Positions 7,932 through 16,172 of a stretch of DNA of 64,000 bases are shown here, piece after piece. Below the pieces are notes generated by a model. The model saw only the letters and a list, made by a program, of their open reading frames with translations, did not search any database and was not told the DNA's origin. Position 1 is the first letter of the stretch. Every line of letters begins with the position of its first letter. The DNA comes from Caldisalinibacter kiritimatiensis (GTDB lineage Bacteria > Bacillota > Clostridia > Tissierellales > Caldisalinibacteraceae): positions 1 to 64,000 of the forward strand of contig NZ_ARZA01000203.1 in the NCBI RefSeq assembly GCF_000387765.1, given 5' to 3'. A program made the position numbers and the translations under genes.

Positions 7932-8438
7932 TTATAATGAATAAATTAAATCTTTAAATACGCTTTGAGCTTTTTCTATGTCATCTTCATTAGGATGTTT
8001 ACTTGCTTCTTCATGTCTTTTTCTTGTCTCTTCTGTCATAGCATGAGGATGATTTGGAGGTAATTTTTCAAAGTTTTTTGTTAGCTTAGAATCTATTTTC
8101 CCTTGACATAAAAACTCTCCCACAATTTCATTTTCATACTCAACAATTTCTTTTGTTCTTCTCATAGATTTCTTTGCATGTTCTGAGTCTGGATATGCTC
8201 CTAAAGTTCCAAAGAGACCTATCTTTTTACCTTTTATGTTTTTCATGTATTTTCTAGCTTTTTCATCAGCAATACCTTTATCTACCCAAAAGCCTATAAT
8301 TATTAAATCAAATTCTTCTGGATTAACATTGTCTTCTACTGGTGCTAACACACTACCCTCTGGTAGTATTTTGTATATTCCTTCTGCTACTTTTTTTGTG
8401 TTTCCTGTTTTACTTGAATATATTAATAAAATCTTCAT
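7932..8438 (-). CDS. Flavodoxin, probable electron donor for the radical SAM enzyme
   Basis: A 168-residue flavodoxin-like protein. The FMN phosphate loop is YSSKTGNTKKVAEG near the N-terminus, followed by IIIGFWVDKGIADEKARKYM and KKIGLFGTLGAYPDSEHA, which form the other FMN-contact loops. The C-terminal 60 residues are charged and helical. The start codon overlaps the end of the ABC ATPase gene by 4 bp and the stop lies 15 bp before the radical SAM gene. A flavodoxin paired with HmuW (called HmuF in Fusobacterium) supplies electrons for anaerobic heme degradation; I infer the same role here. Confidence 0.82.
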   Translation of the reverse strand: MKILLIYSSKTGNTKKVAEGIYKILPEGSVLAPVEDNVNPEEFDLIIIGFWVDKGIADEKARKYMKNIKGKKIGLFGTLGAYPDSEHAKKSMRRTKEIVEYENEIVGEFLCQGKIDSKLTKNFEKLPPNHPHAMTEETRKRHEEASKHPNEDDIEKAQSVFKDLIYSL

Positions 8439-9235
8439 ATTCTCTCTCCTTCTAATTTGTTTTTATTAGGAATAATTATAGGGTGACCATCTATTTCATC
8501 ATAATAAATTCTTGAATCTACATTATAAACCTTTCTTATCAATTCTTTTTTTAATATCTCCTTTGGAGCACCATCAGAAACTATTTGTCCCTTTTTTAGA
8601 ACAATAACTCTATCACTATATTTTGCTGCTTGATTTAAGTCATGAAGAACCATAACTACTGTCATATTAGATTTTTGGTTTAGTTTCTTAACAAGTTCTA
8701 ATAATTCTAATTGATGAGAAATATCCAAATAAGTAGTTGGTTCATCTAACAACAATACCTTTGGTTCCTGCGCTAATGCTACTGCTAGCCAAACTCTTTG
8801 CCTTTCTCCACCAGATAGACAATTAATTTTTTTATTTTGCAATTCTTGAAGGTTAGTATTTTCAATAACCCAAGCTATTACTTTTTGGTCTTCTTCATCT
8901 TTACTTTGATACCATTTTTTATGAGGTAATCTTCCATAATATATTAAATCCCTAACGCTTATATCAGAAGGATAAGTATTATGTTGAAGAAGAATTGAAA
9001 CACTTCTAGAAACTTCTTTGTTACTCATGCGTGTGATATTGTTTTTTCCTATATAAACTATTCCTTTTTGAGGATTTAACAATTTTGCTAATGACATTAG
9101 AACTGTTGATTTTCCAGAACCATTAGGTCCTATTATAGATACAATCTGTCCTTTTTGAATATCTATCGTAAAATCTCTTATAACAGTCTTTTTTCCATAA
9201 CCTAAACACAAATTAGATATCTTAACTGCATTCAC
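8435..9235 (-). CDS. ABC transporter ATPase, iron-siderophore/heme/B12 type
   Basis: A 266-residue FecE/HmuV-like ATPase energising the permease encoded just upstream. Walker A is GPNGSGKST, the Q-loop ...SILLQHN, signature LSGGERQR, Walker B VLLLDEPT and the switch His is in VLHDLNQA. The start is GTG 9235, overlapping the TGA of the permease gene (GTGA). Its ribosome site is a run of nine G residues that also encodes the end of the permease. Substrate class cannot be told from the ATPase; neighbours suggest heme. Confidence 0.92.
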   Translation of the reverse strand: MNAVKISNLCLGYGKKTVIRDFTIDIQKGQIVSIIGPNGSGKSTVLMSLAKLLNPQKGIVYIGKNNITRMSNKEVSRSVSILLQHNTYPSDISVRDLIYYGRLPHKKWYQSKDEEDQKVIAWVIENTNLQELQNKKINCLSGGERQRVWLAVALAQEPKVLLLDEPTTYLDISHQLELLELVKKLNQKSNMTVVMVLHDLNQAAKYSDRVIVLKKGQIVSDGAPKEILKKELIRKVYNVDSRIYYDEIDGHPIIIPNKNKLEGERI

Positions 9236-10206
9236 CTATCCCCCCCCCTTCTAAGCAAATATAAAAAGAAAGGACCACCTATTACTGCCATTATAGTTCC
9301 TACTGGAAGCTCTATGGGTTTTGCTATAATTCTTGCAAAAGTATCTGCTAAAAGTAGCATAGTGGCTCCACCAATCATGCTAAGTGGCAATAAATATTTA
9401 TAATCTGAACCTATAACAAGTCTGCTTATATGTGGTATAACCAATCCAATAAATCCAATTACCCCAACTACAGAAGTTGATATCCCAGCAAGAAAGGCTC
9501 CCAATAAAGAAAGTAATACTCTACTCCTATTTACATTAAAGCCCAAATTGACCGCCTTTTCATCGGATAATAATAGTATATTTGCTGGTCTTATACAGAA
9601 ATATGATAATATCAAACCTATGATGCTATATACTAAAATCATATTTAAGTCGTTCCAACTTCTACCCGAAATACTTCCGTTTATCCACATCAGTATTCCC
9701 TGAATCTTATCACTATTTAATACTGATATTAAAGAAGTAGCACCTCCTAACATAGCGTTTATTGCAACTCCAGATAAAATTATTCTTACTGGTTTTATCC
9801 CTTGTTTCCATGCTAAAATAAATATTAAAAAAGTTGCTAAAACTCCTCCAAAGAAAGCAAATAAAGGTACTAAATACGTATACTGTGGAACTATTAGCAT
9901 TATAATAATGGCTCCTAAACTTGCACCCGACGAAACTCCTATAATTCCTGGGTCAGCCAAGGGATTTTTCATCACAGATTGTAAAAGTGCACCTGAAACT
10001 GCTAAATTGGCACCAACTAATGCAGCAATTAAAACCCTTGGCAATCTAATATCCACTATTATTGATTTATTTATCATATCTCCTTTATCTAATAATACTT
10101 TTAATAACTCGTTTACAGGAATATTAACACTTCCTACACCGATAGCTAATAATACAGTTATTATAAACATTAGTATAGAAATTAAAATGATTAATACTTT
10201 TTTCAT
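9232..10206 (-). CDS. FecCD-family permease of the heme/iron ABC importer
   Basis: A 324-residue membrane protein of the BtuC/FecCD family with about ten transmembrane helices. Family words are VDIRLPRVLIAALVGANLAVSGALLQSVMKNPLADPGIIGVSSGASLGAI near residues 47-97 and GFIGLVIPHISRL in the C-terminal half. It would form a homodimer with the ATPase downstream and take substrate from the lipoprotein encoded upstream. The final residues LLRRGGDR are encoded by the G9 tract. A GGGGATTTGGA site precedes the ATG. Confidence 0.92.
   Translation of the reverse strand: MKKVLIILISILMFIITVLLAIGVGSVNIPVNELLKVLLDKGDMINKSIIVDIRLPRVLIAALVGANLAVSGALLQSVMKNPLADPGIIGVSSGASLGAIIIMLIVPQYTYLVPLFAFFGGVLATFLIFILAWKQGIKPVRIILSGVAINAMLGGATSLISVLNSDKIQGILMWINGSISGRSWNDLNMILVYSIIGLILSYFCIRPANILLLSDEKAVNLGFNVNRSRVLLSLLGAFLAGISTSVVGVIGFIGLVIPHISRLVIGSDYKYLLPLSMIGGATMLLLADTFARIIAKPIELPVGTIMAVIGGPFFLYLLRRGGDR
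9240..9248 (-). repeat. G9 homopolymer at the permease/ATPase junction
   Basis: Nine consecutive G on the coding strand inside AGAAGGGGGGGGGATAGGTG. The run encodes the permease C-terminus and serves as ribosome site for the ATPase GTG start. Such runs are rare in this AT-rich sequence. Confidence 0.95.
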
Positions 10207-10229
10207 TCCAAATCCCCTATCACTTTACT

Positions 10230-11144
10230 TTATTGGTCTAATTGATATAGTATTTTACCTAATCTTTCTATTGCTCCTACTAATCTTATGTTTCCTGAAA
10301 CACCAAAATAATTGTTGTCTAAATCATAAACATTTCCGTTTTTAACAGCTTTAAAATTCATCCATATTGGGTTGTTTGAAAATTCTTTTTCAAACATTTT
10401 TTTACTATCCTCTGGACTAGCATGAGTTAATCTAAGTATGATATCTGGTTGAGTTTTCAATGCGTTTTCCATACTTATAGGTACATAAGCTTCTTTAAAG
10501 CTTCCCATTAGTTGAGTTGTATTTATCCCACCTAATTCGTTAACTAAACTTCCCACAAAGGATTTATCTGTTGCTAACATAATACTTTTTGGAGTCCCAA
10601 ACAAAATCATAACTTTAGGCTTTTGCATATCTTTTGTCTCTTTCAAAATTCCCTCTACTTTAAAGTTTACTTCATCTATAAATTCTTTAGCTTCTTTTTG
10701 TTTTCCAAAAGTGTCTCCAAGTATCTTTATTGAATCTAACATATCATCATAGGAATTATTGGTGATAAAAAGTGATTTTATTTTGCTATCCTTTAGTTCC
10801 TTTTCTAATCTTGGTTGTAATGAAGATACTGAAACAAATATGTCTGGATTTAAAGATTTTATTATTTCAATATCTGGCGTCATAGGTTTTCCTATCCTTT
10901 TTGCTTTATTACAGCTTTCAGGTAACTTATACCTACTATTAGGTACTCCAACCATTTCTACATCTAACAAATCTAGCATTTCTACTACCGCAACAGTACC
11001 TGCTACAGTTCTCTCTGGATAGTTTTTACTTGTTTCTTGATTTTCTTTATTCTCAATTTTCCCTGAAACTTGAGATGCACTACATCCCACAACTCCTACT
11101 AACACTAACGTTAAACACAAAAACAAAGCTAGTTTCTTTTTCAT
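10230..11144 (-). CDS. Substrate-binding lipoprotein of the heme/iron ABC importer
   Basis: A 304-residue class III (BtuF/HmuT-like) binding protein. The N-terminus is a lipoprotein signal with lipobox VVGC, so Cys21 would be lipidated and the protein held on the outer face of the membrane. The middle shows NPDIFVSVSSLQPRLEKELKDSKIKS and GDTFGKQKEAKEFIDEVNFKVE, the two-lobe fold with a long linker helix typical of the family. It is the first gene of the operon and faces an AraC gene across a Fur-box region. Ligand is not readable; heme is inferred from the flavodoxin and radical SAM genes downstream. Confidence 0.88.
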   Translation of the reverse strand: MKKKLALFLCLTLVLVGVVGCSASQVSGKIENKENQETSKNYPERTVAGTVAVVEMLDLLDVEMVGVPNSRYKLPESCNKAKRIGKPMTPDIEIIKSLNPDIFVSVSSLQPRLEKELKDSKIKSLFITNNSYDDMLDSIKILGDTFGKQKEAKEFIDEVNFKVEGILKETKDMQKPKVMILFGTPKSIMLATDKSFVGSLVNELGGINTTQLMGSFKEAYVPISMENALKTQPDIILRLTHASPEDSKKMFEKEFSNNPIWMNFKAVKNGNVYDLDNNYFGVSGNIRLVGAIERLGKILYQLDQ

Positions 11145-11232
11145 AAAATAACCTCCTTAAACGTTATAATGTTAAATTATTATAGTTTAATCAATTTTTT
11201 ATTGAATTGAATTATTTAATATCCTATAATAT

Positions 11233-11253
11233 TGATAATGAATATCATTTTCA
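11233..11253. promoter_or_regulatory. Fur-box region between the heme operon and the AraC gene
   Basis: TGATAATGAATATCA matches the 7-1-7 consensus at 13 of 14 fixed positions and overlaps a weaker second match (TGAATATCATTTTCA), the usual two-dimer layout. The whole block is roughly symmetric (AATATTGA...TCAATATT). It lies 90-105 bp from each divergent start and could repress both sides. Confidence 0.75.
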
Positions 11254-11355
11254 ATATTATTATAGGTTATATTTTATAAAATTTCTTTAAATATATTCCA
11301 CTTTTTTTTAACTATTTTTTGAAATTAGATCATGCTTAATAAAAGGAGGATTTTA

Positions 11356-12045
11356 ATGAAATTATTTGAATTAGAAGAAGAGTTAATAAATAAGATGGAC
11401 ATAGGGGATAAAAAATCTATATTAAAAGTCTATAAAAAACTATATGAATGTTATACCTGTTATGACTTAGGAAATGGTTTAAAGGTAAGGTCTATTAAAA
11501 ATCATCTTATATTACTTAATCAACATTTGTACAATAATTTCTATAACAAAAAGGTTTGTAAATATTATCTATATAACATAAGAAATAATTTTATATCGAA
11601 AATCGAAAAAACTAATGAAAAAAGTGAATTATATAAGTTAGGTGAAGAAATGATAATAAACTACTCTAATATCTTGATAAAAAAATGTTTTAATATGAAA
11701 AATCCAATTGTATGCAAAGCTATAAACTATATTCATAATCATATAGATGAAAATCTAAGTCTTGATGAAGTTTCAACTGCAATTCATGTAAGTAAAAACT
11801 ATTTATCAAGCCTGTTTGTTGAAAATACCGGTTATAGTTTTTCTAACTATATCAATAAACTTAAAATAGAAAATAGTAAAAGCAAACTTAAAGATACTTC
11901 AAAATCTATATTAGATATAGCAATAGAATGTGGTTTTAATAGCCAAAGTTACTTTTGTTCTACTTTCAAAAAATACACAGGAATAACCCCTAATGAATAT
12001 AGAAAGAATACAGCTAAATATGAAAAAAATAATTATAACATCTAG
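11356..12045 (+). CDS. AraC family transcriptional regulator
   Basis: A 229-residue protein. The N-terminal 125 residues are helical, rich in Tyr, Cys and Lys, and match no sensor I recognise. The C-terminal AraC domain holds two helix-turn-helix units: LSLDEVSTAIHVSKNYLSSLFVENTG and SILDIAIECGFNSQSYFCSTFKKYTGITPNEYRK. ATG 11356 is preferred to the upstream ATG at 11332 because AAAAGGAGG stands 6 nt before it. It diverges from the heme operon and shares a Fur-box region with it, so it is likely iron-regulated and may activate heme or siderophore uptake. Confidence 0.88.
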   Translation: MKLFELEEELINKMDIGDKKSILKVYKKLYECYTCYDLGNGLKVRSIKNHLILLNQHLYNNFYNKKVCKYYLYNIRNNFISKIEKTNEKSELYKLGEEMIINYSNILIKKCFNMKNPIVCKAINYIHNHIDENLSLDEVSTAIHVSKNYLSSLFVENTGYSFSNYINKLKIENSKSKLKDTSKSILDIAIECGFNSQSYFCSTFKKYTGITPNEYRKNTAKYEKNNYNI

Positions 12046-12147
12046 ATTTAATAACGCCATTCTAATAAACTATATAAAATACGATAATCCCATACCTAAA
12101 TAATCCCCCTTGTCTTTTTATGTAAATTTATAACTTTACTAAATATA

Positions 12148-12176
12148 TTTACAATGACCAAAATATACGATATGTT
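12148..12176 (+). promoter_or_regulatory. Probable promoter of the DUF3793 gene
   Basis: TTTACA, a 17-bp spacer and TATGTT precede the DUF3793 gene. The perfect Fur box at 12182-12196 would cover the transcription start, a classic repressor position. Confidence 0.55.
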
Positions 12177-12181
12177 TTAAT

Positions 12182-12196
12182 TGATAATCATTATCA
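12182..12196. promoter_or_regulatory. Perfect Fur box
   Basis: TGATAATCATTATCA equals the 7-1-7 Fur consensus at every fixed position and continues with TTATC. It lies 43 bp upstream of the DUF3793 start. Confidence 0.88.
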
Positions 12197-12239
12197 TTAT
12201 CGCATATATGCTAATTTATATATTTAAGGAGTGATTTAT

Positions 12240-12848
12240 ATGTCGATTGCTTGTTTGTATGCAGATTGCTTAAAAAGCTATGATAAATATAGAAAACTCA
12301 ATATATTAATGAGGCTTGGTCCTACAATATTCGGAGTAAAACCAATGCACATATTTTGCTTTCATAAAAAATTTAAGTTTATTAATAAAATTTTAAAGGA
12401 TATTGAGCTGTTTTTTAAAGATAGTTCTGTTATTCGATATAGAATTGTTCATAGTAATAATCATTCTATCAAAATTGTTGTTTATAACTTAAAAGCATTT
12501 AAAAGGCTACTTTCAAGAAAAAATGTTATTAATTTTTTAAAAACAAAAGGCTATATAATCACAATGAATACAGAATACTATATAAACCAATTAGAATCTA
12601 AATTAATTTACAATAACCTCCCCCCTGAATTCGGTATATTCTTTGGATACCCACTTAAAGATGTAATTGGTTTTATAGGACACCCTAGTCTAAAGCATAT
12701 TAAAACAACAGCATGGAAAGTTTATGGTAATCCTAAGCTTTCAGATGAAGTTCTTGCAAAATTTAAAGAATCTGAGCTTAGGATGCTAGAAATGTGTCAA
12801 ACTCTTCCTTTTAAAAAAGTAGTACTTTCTATTAGAGCTATAAGCTAA
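12240..12848 (+). CDS. DUF3793 family protein, iron-regulated
   Basis: A 202-residue soluble protein of unknown function. Family words visible are RLGPTIFGVKP near residue 30, and LPPEFGIFFGYPLKDVIGFIGHP and WKVYGNP in the C-terminal third. A conserved Cys pair sits in SIACLYADCL at the start. AAGGAGTG precedes ATG 12240; the GTG at 12231 lies inside that ribosome site and is rejected. A perfect Fur box and a promoter lie upstream, so expression should rise in iron starvation. DUF3793 genes often stand near flavodoxin and iron-uptake genes in Clostridia, which fits here, but its reaction is not known. Confidence 0.8.
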   Translation: MSIACLYADCLKSYDKYRKLNILMRLGPTIFGVKPMHIFCFHKKFKFINKILKDIELFFKDSSVIRYRIVHSNNHSIKIVVYNLKAFKRLLSRKNVINFLKTKGYIITMNTEYYINQLESKLIYNNLPPEFGIFFGYPLKDVIGFIGHPSLKHIKTTAWKVYGNPKLSDEVLAKFKESELRMLEMCQTLPFKKVVLSIRAIS

Positions 12849-12849
12849 A

Positions 12850-12893
12850 AAAGCCATGCTTGAAGTAGATTAAATACTTCAAGCATAGCTTTT
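12850..12893. terminator. Bidirectional terminator hairpin
   Basis: AAGCCATGCTTGAAGTA pairs with TACTTCAAGCATAGCTT with one mismatch; A-runs lie on the left and TTTT on the right, so it can end both the DUF3793 transcript and the anSME operon transcript. Confidence 0.85.
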
Positions 12894-12939
12894 CCCCATA
12901 ATGATATAAAATATTTACCTATATGTAAATTTCATTTAT

Positions 12940-14070
12940 CTAATTATAACTATTTCTAACTGTATCTGCAATAAGTCGAAATCTATGTACTGAATATTTA
13001 AAAAAGTTTTTGTATGCTTCACAGAAGCAGTTTCGTTTCAATTGCCCATTTTCCATAGGCTCTTTATGTCTTCTACATCCAGTTCTACATAAACTTAAAA
13101 ATTCACAATGATAGCATACCTCTTTTAAAACATTAGACTGTTTTAAAAATTTTCTTCCATTAACACTGTTCTGCATTTCCCAAAAGCTATTTTCTTTTAT
13201 ATTTCCTAGTAAATATTGATCAAGCACATAAAAATCACACGGATAAACATTACCATTAGATTCTATTGTCATATTTATTGAACAATGGCCTTGCATTGAA
13301 CACATTTCTGGATTAAAACCTAACAATATATCAACAATATTATCAAAATATCTAATGCTAATACCGCTCCCCGACATGAAATCTTTATACCAAAAATCAA
13401 AGGTGTATTTTAAAAAGCTTTCATAGTCTTCGGTAGTTAATGAAAACGGGTTTCCTTGTTCATTGCCTAACTCATCTATATGAGGAATGTATTGAATATA
13501 TCTAAAATTATTGTCTTTAAAAAAACTATAAACTTCTTTTGGATGATGTGCAACATCTTTAGTTACTACGCAAAGAACATTAAATTCTACATTATAACGC
13601 TCTAATATCCTTACTGCTCTCATAACTTTAGAATGGGTTGGTTGCATTTTGCAATCGACTCTATACTTATCGTGTATAATACTAGGTCCATCTATAGATA
13701 CCCCTAAAAGAAAGTTATTTTCACTAAAAAACTGAGCGAAATCATCATCTATAAGTAGACCATTAGTTTGTAAAGTATAGTTTACATTAATGTTTTTGCC
13801 TTTTCTTATCTCATCTACTTTCTTTACAAAATATTTAAAGTATTCAATTCCACATAAAGTAGGTTCTCCACCTTGAAATGCAAAATTGACTATGCCATTT
13901 TCTCCTATATACTCAAAGGTTCTTTGAATGAGTATATCTACTGTATCTTTATTCATAATTCCATAATTGTTAATAGCTCTATTCTCAGCTATTTCATGAT
14001 AAAAACAGTATTTGCATCTCATGTTACAAGAGCTAGAGGATGGTTTTATCAAAACAGTAATAGATGCCAT
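12940..14070 (-). CDS. Anaerobic sulfatase-maturating enzyme (radical SAM/SPASM)
   Basis: A 376-residue anSME. The radical SAM motif is CNMRCKYCFY near residue 15 (C-X3-C-X2-C), followed by AFQGGEPTLCGIEYF. The C-terminal SPASM region carries cysteines in CSMQGHCS, YPCDFYVL, CYHCEFLSLCRTGCRRHK and CFCEAYKNFF, ligands of two auxiliary [4Fe-4S] clusters. The enzyme oxidises the active-site Cys or Ser of sulfatases to formylglycine. The Cys-type sulfatase at 16982-18382 is the obvious client. ATG 14070 follows GAGGAG at good spacing. It is the last gene of nagB-chrA-chrA-anSME. Confidence 0.93.
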   Translation of the reverse strand: MASITVLIKPSSSSCNMRCKYCFYHEIAENRAINNYGIMNKDTVDILIQRTFEYIGENGIVNFAFQGGEPTLCGIEYFKYFVKKVDEIRKGKNINVNYTLQTNGLLIDDDFAQFFSENNFLLGVSIDGPSIIHDKYRVDCKMQPTHSKVMRAVRILERYNVEFNVLCVVTKDVAHHPKEVYSFFKDNNFRYIQYIPHIDELGNEQGNPFSLTTEDYESFLKYTFDFWYKDFMSGSGISIRYFDNIVDILLGFNPEMCSMQGHCSINMTIESNGNVYPCDFYVLDQYLLGNIKENSFWEMQNSVNGRKFLKQSNVLKEVCYHCEFLSLCRTGCRRHKEPMENGQLKRNCFCEAYKNFFKYSVHRFRLIADTVRNSYN

Positions 14071-14109
14071 CACATCACTCCTCGCTAATATCATCAACTT
14101 TGATCAAAA

Positions 14110-14703
14110 CTAAACTAAATAAAATAATACAACTCCTAATACACCTGAACCTAAAATTACAACCATTGGATTAACCTTAAATTTAGCTACAGCTAGTAAA
14201 ACGCCTATAAATATCAAAATACCAGATAAATTAACTACTTGTAATGGGTTGCTCAAAAAATCAAAGATATCTATATTTGATATTGGATAGTTTAAAAAAG
14301 TAGTTTCTCCTACATAAATAGCAGCAATTGTTATAAGGGCAACAATTACTGGCCTAATACCATAAAAAACCATTGTGTTAATGGGATGTTTTTGAAATTT
14401 AAAAAAATATTTTGATATAAGTAAAATAATCATCAAAGAAGGAATAGTTACACCTATTGTTGCTACAAAACCACCTAGTATCCCAGCCGTCTTATACCCT
14501 ACAAAAGTAGCCGAATTTACGGCGATTGGCCCAGGTGTCATTTCTGCGATTGCTATAATATTGGCAAATTCTGATGTAGTCATCCAACCATTTGAGGCTA
14601 TTTCACTTTGAATTAATGGAATCATTGCATATCCTCCACCGAAACTAAATAACCCCAGTTTGATAAAAGTTATAAATAACTTAGCATATATCACCTTTGT
14701 CAC
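14110..14703 (-). CDS. Chromate transporter family protein, half-size (second of pair)
   Basis: A 197-residue membrane protein of the CHR family, single-domain type. It contains the marker words FIKLGLFSFGGGYAMIPLIQ, near the N-terminus, and AIAEMTPGPIAVNSATFVGYKTAG, followed by four or five further helices. Half-size CHR proteins occur as adjacent pairs and work as a heteromer. The gene overlaps its partner by 23 bp. Family members export chromate and are thought to handle sulfate-like oxyanions. Placed in an operon with nagB and anSME, sulfate release by the sulfatase suggests it exports sulfate; this is inference. The GTG at 14703 or the GTG at 14694 could be the start. Confidence 0.88.
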   Translation of the reverse strand: MTKVIYAKLFITFIKLGLFSFGGGYAMIPLIQSEIASNGWMTTSEFANIIAIAEMTPGPIAVNSATFVGYKTAGILGGFVATIGVTIPSLMIILLISKYFFKFQKHPINTMVFYGIRPVIVALITIAAIYVGETTFLNYPISNIDIFDFLSNPLQVVNLSGILIFIGVLLAVAKFKVNPMVVILGSGVLGVVLFYLV

Positions 14704-15280
14704 TCCCAGCGGCCATTATTTTATGGGCTTTATTAGGTAGAAACTTATAAATTGTAACTCCTATAACTGCACCCAATATTATAATAAAAATAACATTTAC
14801 ATTAACAAAAATAACTAAAATACCAGAAACAACTGCAATTGCAGCTCCCGTAATATCCTTTATGGAGGTCTTGCCAACTTTAATTGCTGCTGCTAATATT
14901 AATGCAACAACCGCAGGACGAACTCCTTGAAAAATAGCGTCCACTATAGGATGGTTCTGAAATTTTATAAAAAACATAGCAATAGATACTATAATTAAAA
15001 ATGATGGTAATACTACACCTAAAGTAGCTACAATTGCCCCTTTCCTATTTGCAATCTTATAGCCTACAAAAGAAGATGAGTTTATAGCAATAGCCCCAGG
15101 TACTGTTTGAGCTATTGCAAAAACATCTACAATTTCTTCTTCCTTTACCCATCCTTTATTATCTACGAATTCTCTTTGAATTAATGGAATCATTGCATAT
15201 CCTCCACCAAAAGTAAAACATCCTATTTTAAAAAAGGTTATAAAAATATTAAAAAGTAATTTAATTTGTTGTTTCTTCAT
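14681..15280 (-). CDS. Chromate transporter family protein, half-size (first of pair)
   Basis: A 199-residue CHR family half transporter with FFKIGCFTFGGGYAMIPLIQREF and AIAQTVPGAIAINSSSFVGYKIA, then hydrophobic segments to near the C-terminus. It is about as long as its partner and clearly homologous to it, so the pair arose by duplication. It starts 24 bp after the nagB stop codon. A charged tail (PNKAHKIMAAGSDKGDIC) ends the chain where the next gene already begins. Substrate assignment as for the partner. Confidence 0.88.
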   Translation of the reverse strand: MKKQQIKLLFNIFITFFKIGCFTFGGGYAMIPLIQREFVDNKGWVKEEEIVDVFAIAQTVPGAIAINSSSFVGYKIANRKGAIVATLGVVLPSFLIIVSIAMFFIKFQNHPIVDAIFQGVRPAVVALILAAAIKVGKTSIKDITGAAIAVVSGILVIFVNVNVIFIIILGAVIGVTIYKFLPNKAHKIMAAGSDKGDIC

Positions 15281-15304
15281 TACATTATCACATCCTCTTT
15301 ATAT

Positions 15305-16042
15305 TTAGGATAAAGTCTTTAATTTTGAAGCAGCTAATTTATCTATTATAAGAGTTGCATTAGGGTGTAATTGTAGTACTGAAGCTGGTACTTTAGGTGT
15401 TATACTACCGTGAACAGTTTTTTCAATAGCATCTGCTTTATCTATACCACTTGCTAGCAGAAGAATACTTCTAGCTTGCATAATATTTTTAATTCCCATA
15501 GTAATAGCTTTCTTTGGAACTAGTTCTTTGTTTTCAAAGAACCTTGAGTTATCATTTATCGTCTTCTCATCCAATCCAACTAAATGAGTTTTAGACTCAA
15601 ACTTAATATTTGGTTCATTAAATCCAATATGTCCATTTGCACCTATCCCTAATAATTGTAAATCAAGACCACCTGCTTGAATAATTTTTTGATCGTAAGA
15701 CTCACATTCTTTATCTATATCTTCAGTTATACCATTAGGTATGTTGGTGTTTTCCAAGTCAATGTTTATATATTGAAATAAATTATTCATCATATAATAA
15801 TGATAACTATTGGTATTATCAGGAGATAAGTCATAGTATTCATCTAGATTAAAAGTTGTAACTTGACTAAAATCTATGATTCCTTCTTTATGAAGTTCAA
15901 CTAATTCGTTATAGGTTCCAAGAGGAGTACTGCCTGTTGCAAGTCCTAGAACACTATTAGGTTTTAATATAATCTGATTAGCTATTATAATTGCTGCTTT
16001 TTTACTCATTGCCTTATAATCATCAACAATAATAATTTTCAT
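15305..16042 (-). CDS. nagB: Glucosamine-6-phosphate deaminase
   Basis: A 245-residue NagB that converts glucosamine-6-phosphate to fructose-6-phosphate and ammonia in the cytosol. Family signatures are [25 protein letters not shown] (catalytic Asp in the loop) and [19 protein letters not shown] 16042 is preferred to a GTG at 16054 that touches the AGAGAGG ribosome site. It is the first gene of an operon with a CHR pair and anSME and diverges from an RpiR regulator; no nagA (deacetylase) was seen, which suggests that glucosamine arrives free of an acetyl group or that nagA lies elsewhere. Confidence 0.95.
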   Translation of the reverse strand: MKIIIVDDYKAMSKKAAIIIANQIILKPNSVLGLATGSTPLGTYNELVELHKEGIIDFSQVTTFNLDEYYDLSPDNTNSYHYYMMNNLFQYINIDLENTNIPNGITEDIDKECESYDQKIIQAGGLDLQLLGIGANGHIGFNEPNIKFESKTHLVGLDEKTINDNSRFFENKELVPKKAITMGIKNIMQARSILLLASGIDKADAIEKTVHGSITPKVPASVLQLHPNATLIIDKLAASKLKTLS

Positions 16043-16077
16043 ATTTTCTAACACCTCTCTTATCTAGTTATAATCAA

Positions 16078-16112
16078 TTTCTGAACATATCCCTTTATTG
16101 CATTTTTCTGAA
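16078..16112. promoter_or_regulatory. Direct repeat TTTCTGAA x2 in the nagB/rpiR gap
   Basis: TTTCTGAA occurs at 16078-16085 and 16105-16112, 27 bp apart. The second copy lies inside the spacer of the rpiR promoter. Candidate operator for the RpiR protein; no proof. Confidence 0.35.
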
Positions 16113-16125
16113 TTTTTGGTATAAT
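16098..16125 (+). promoter_or_regulatory. SigA-type promoter of the RpiR gene
   Basis: TTGCAT, a 16-bp spacer and TATAAT, followed about 48 bp later by the GTG start. Confidence 0.65.
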
Positions 16126-16172
16126 TCTAGTAGAATAATTAAAGTTTCAAAATACTTACTTTTATAAGGCTG

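Noticed and set aside
9908-10345. Plus-strand 145-codon frame across the permease/lipoprotein junction
   Set aside because: Antisense to two clear genes and without a ribosome site.
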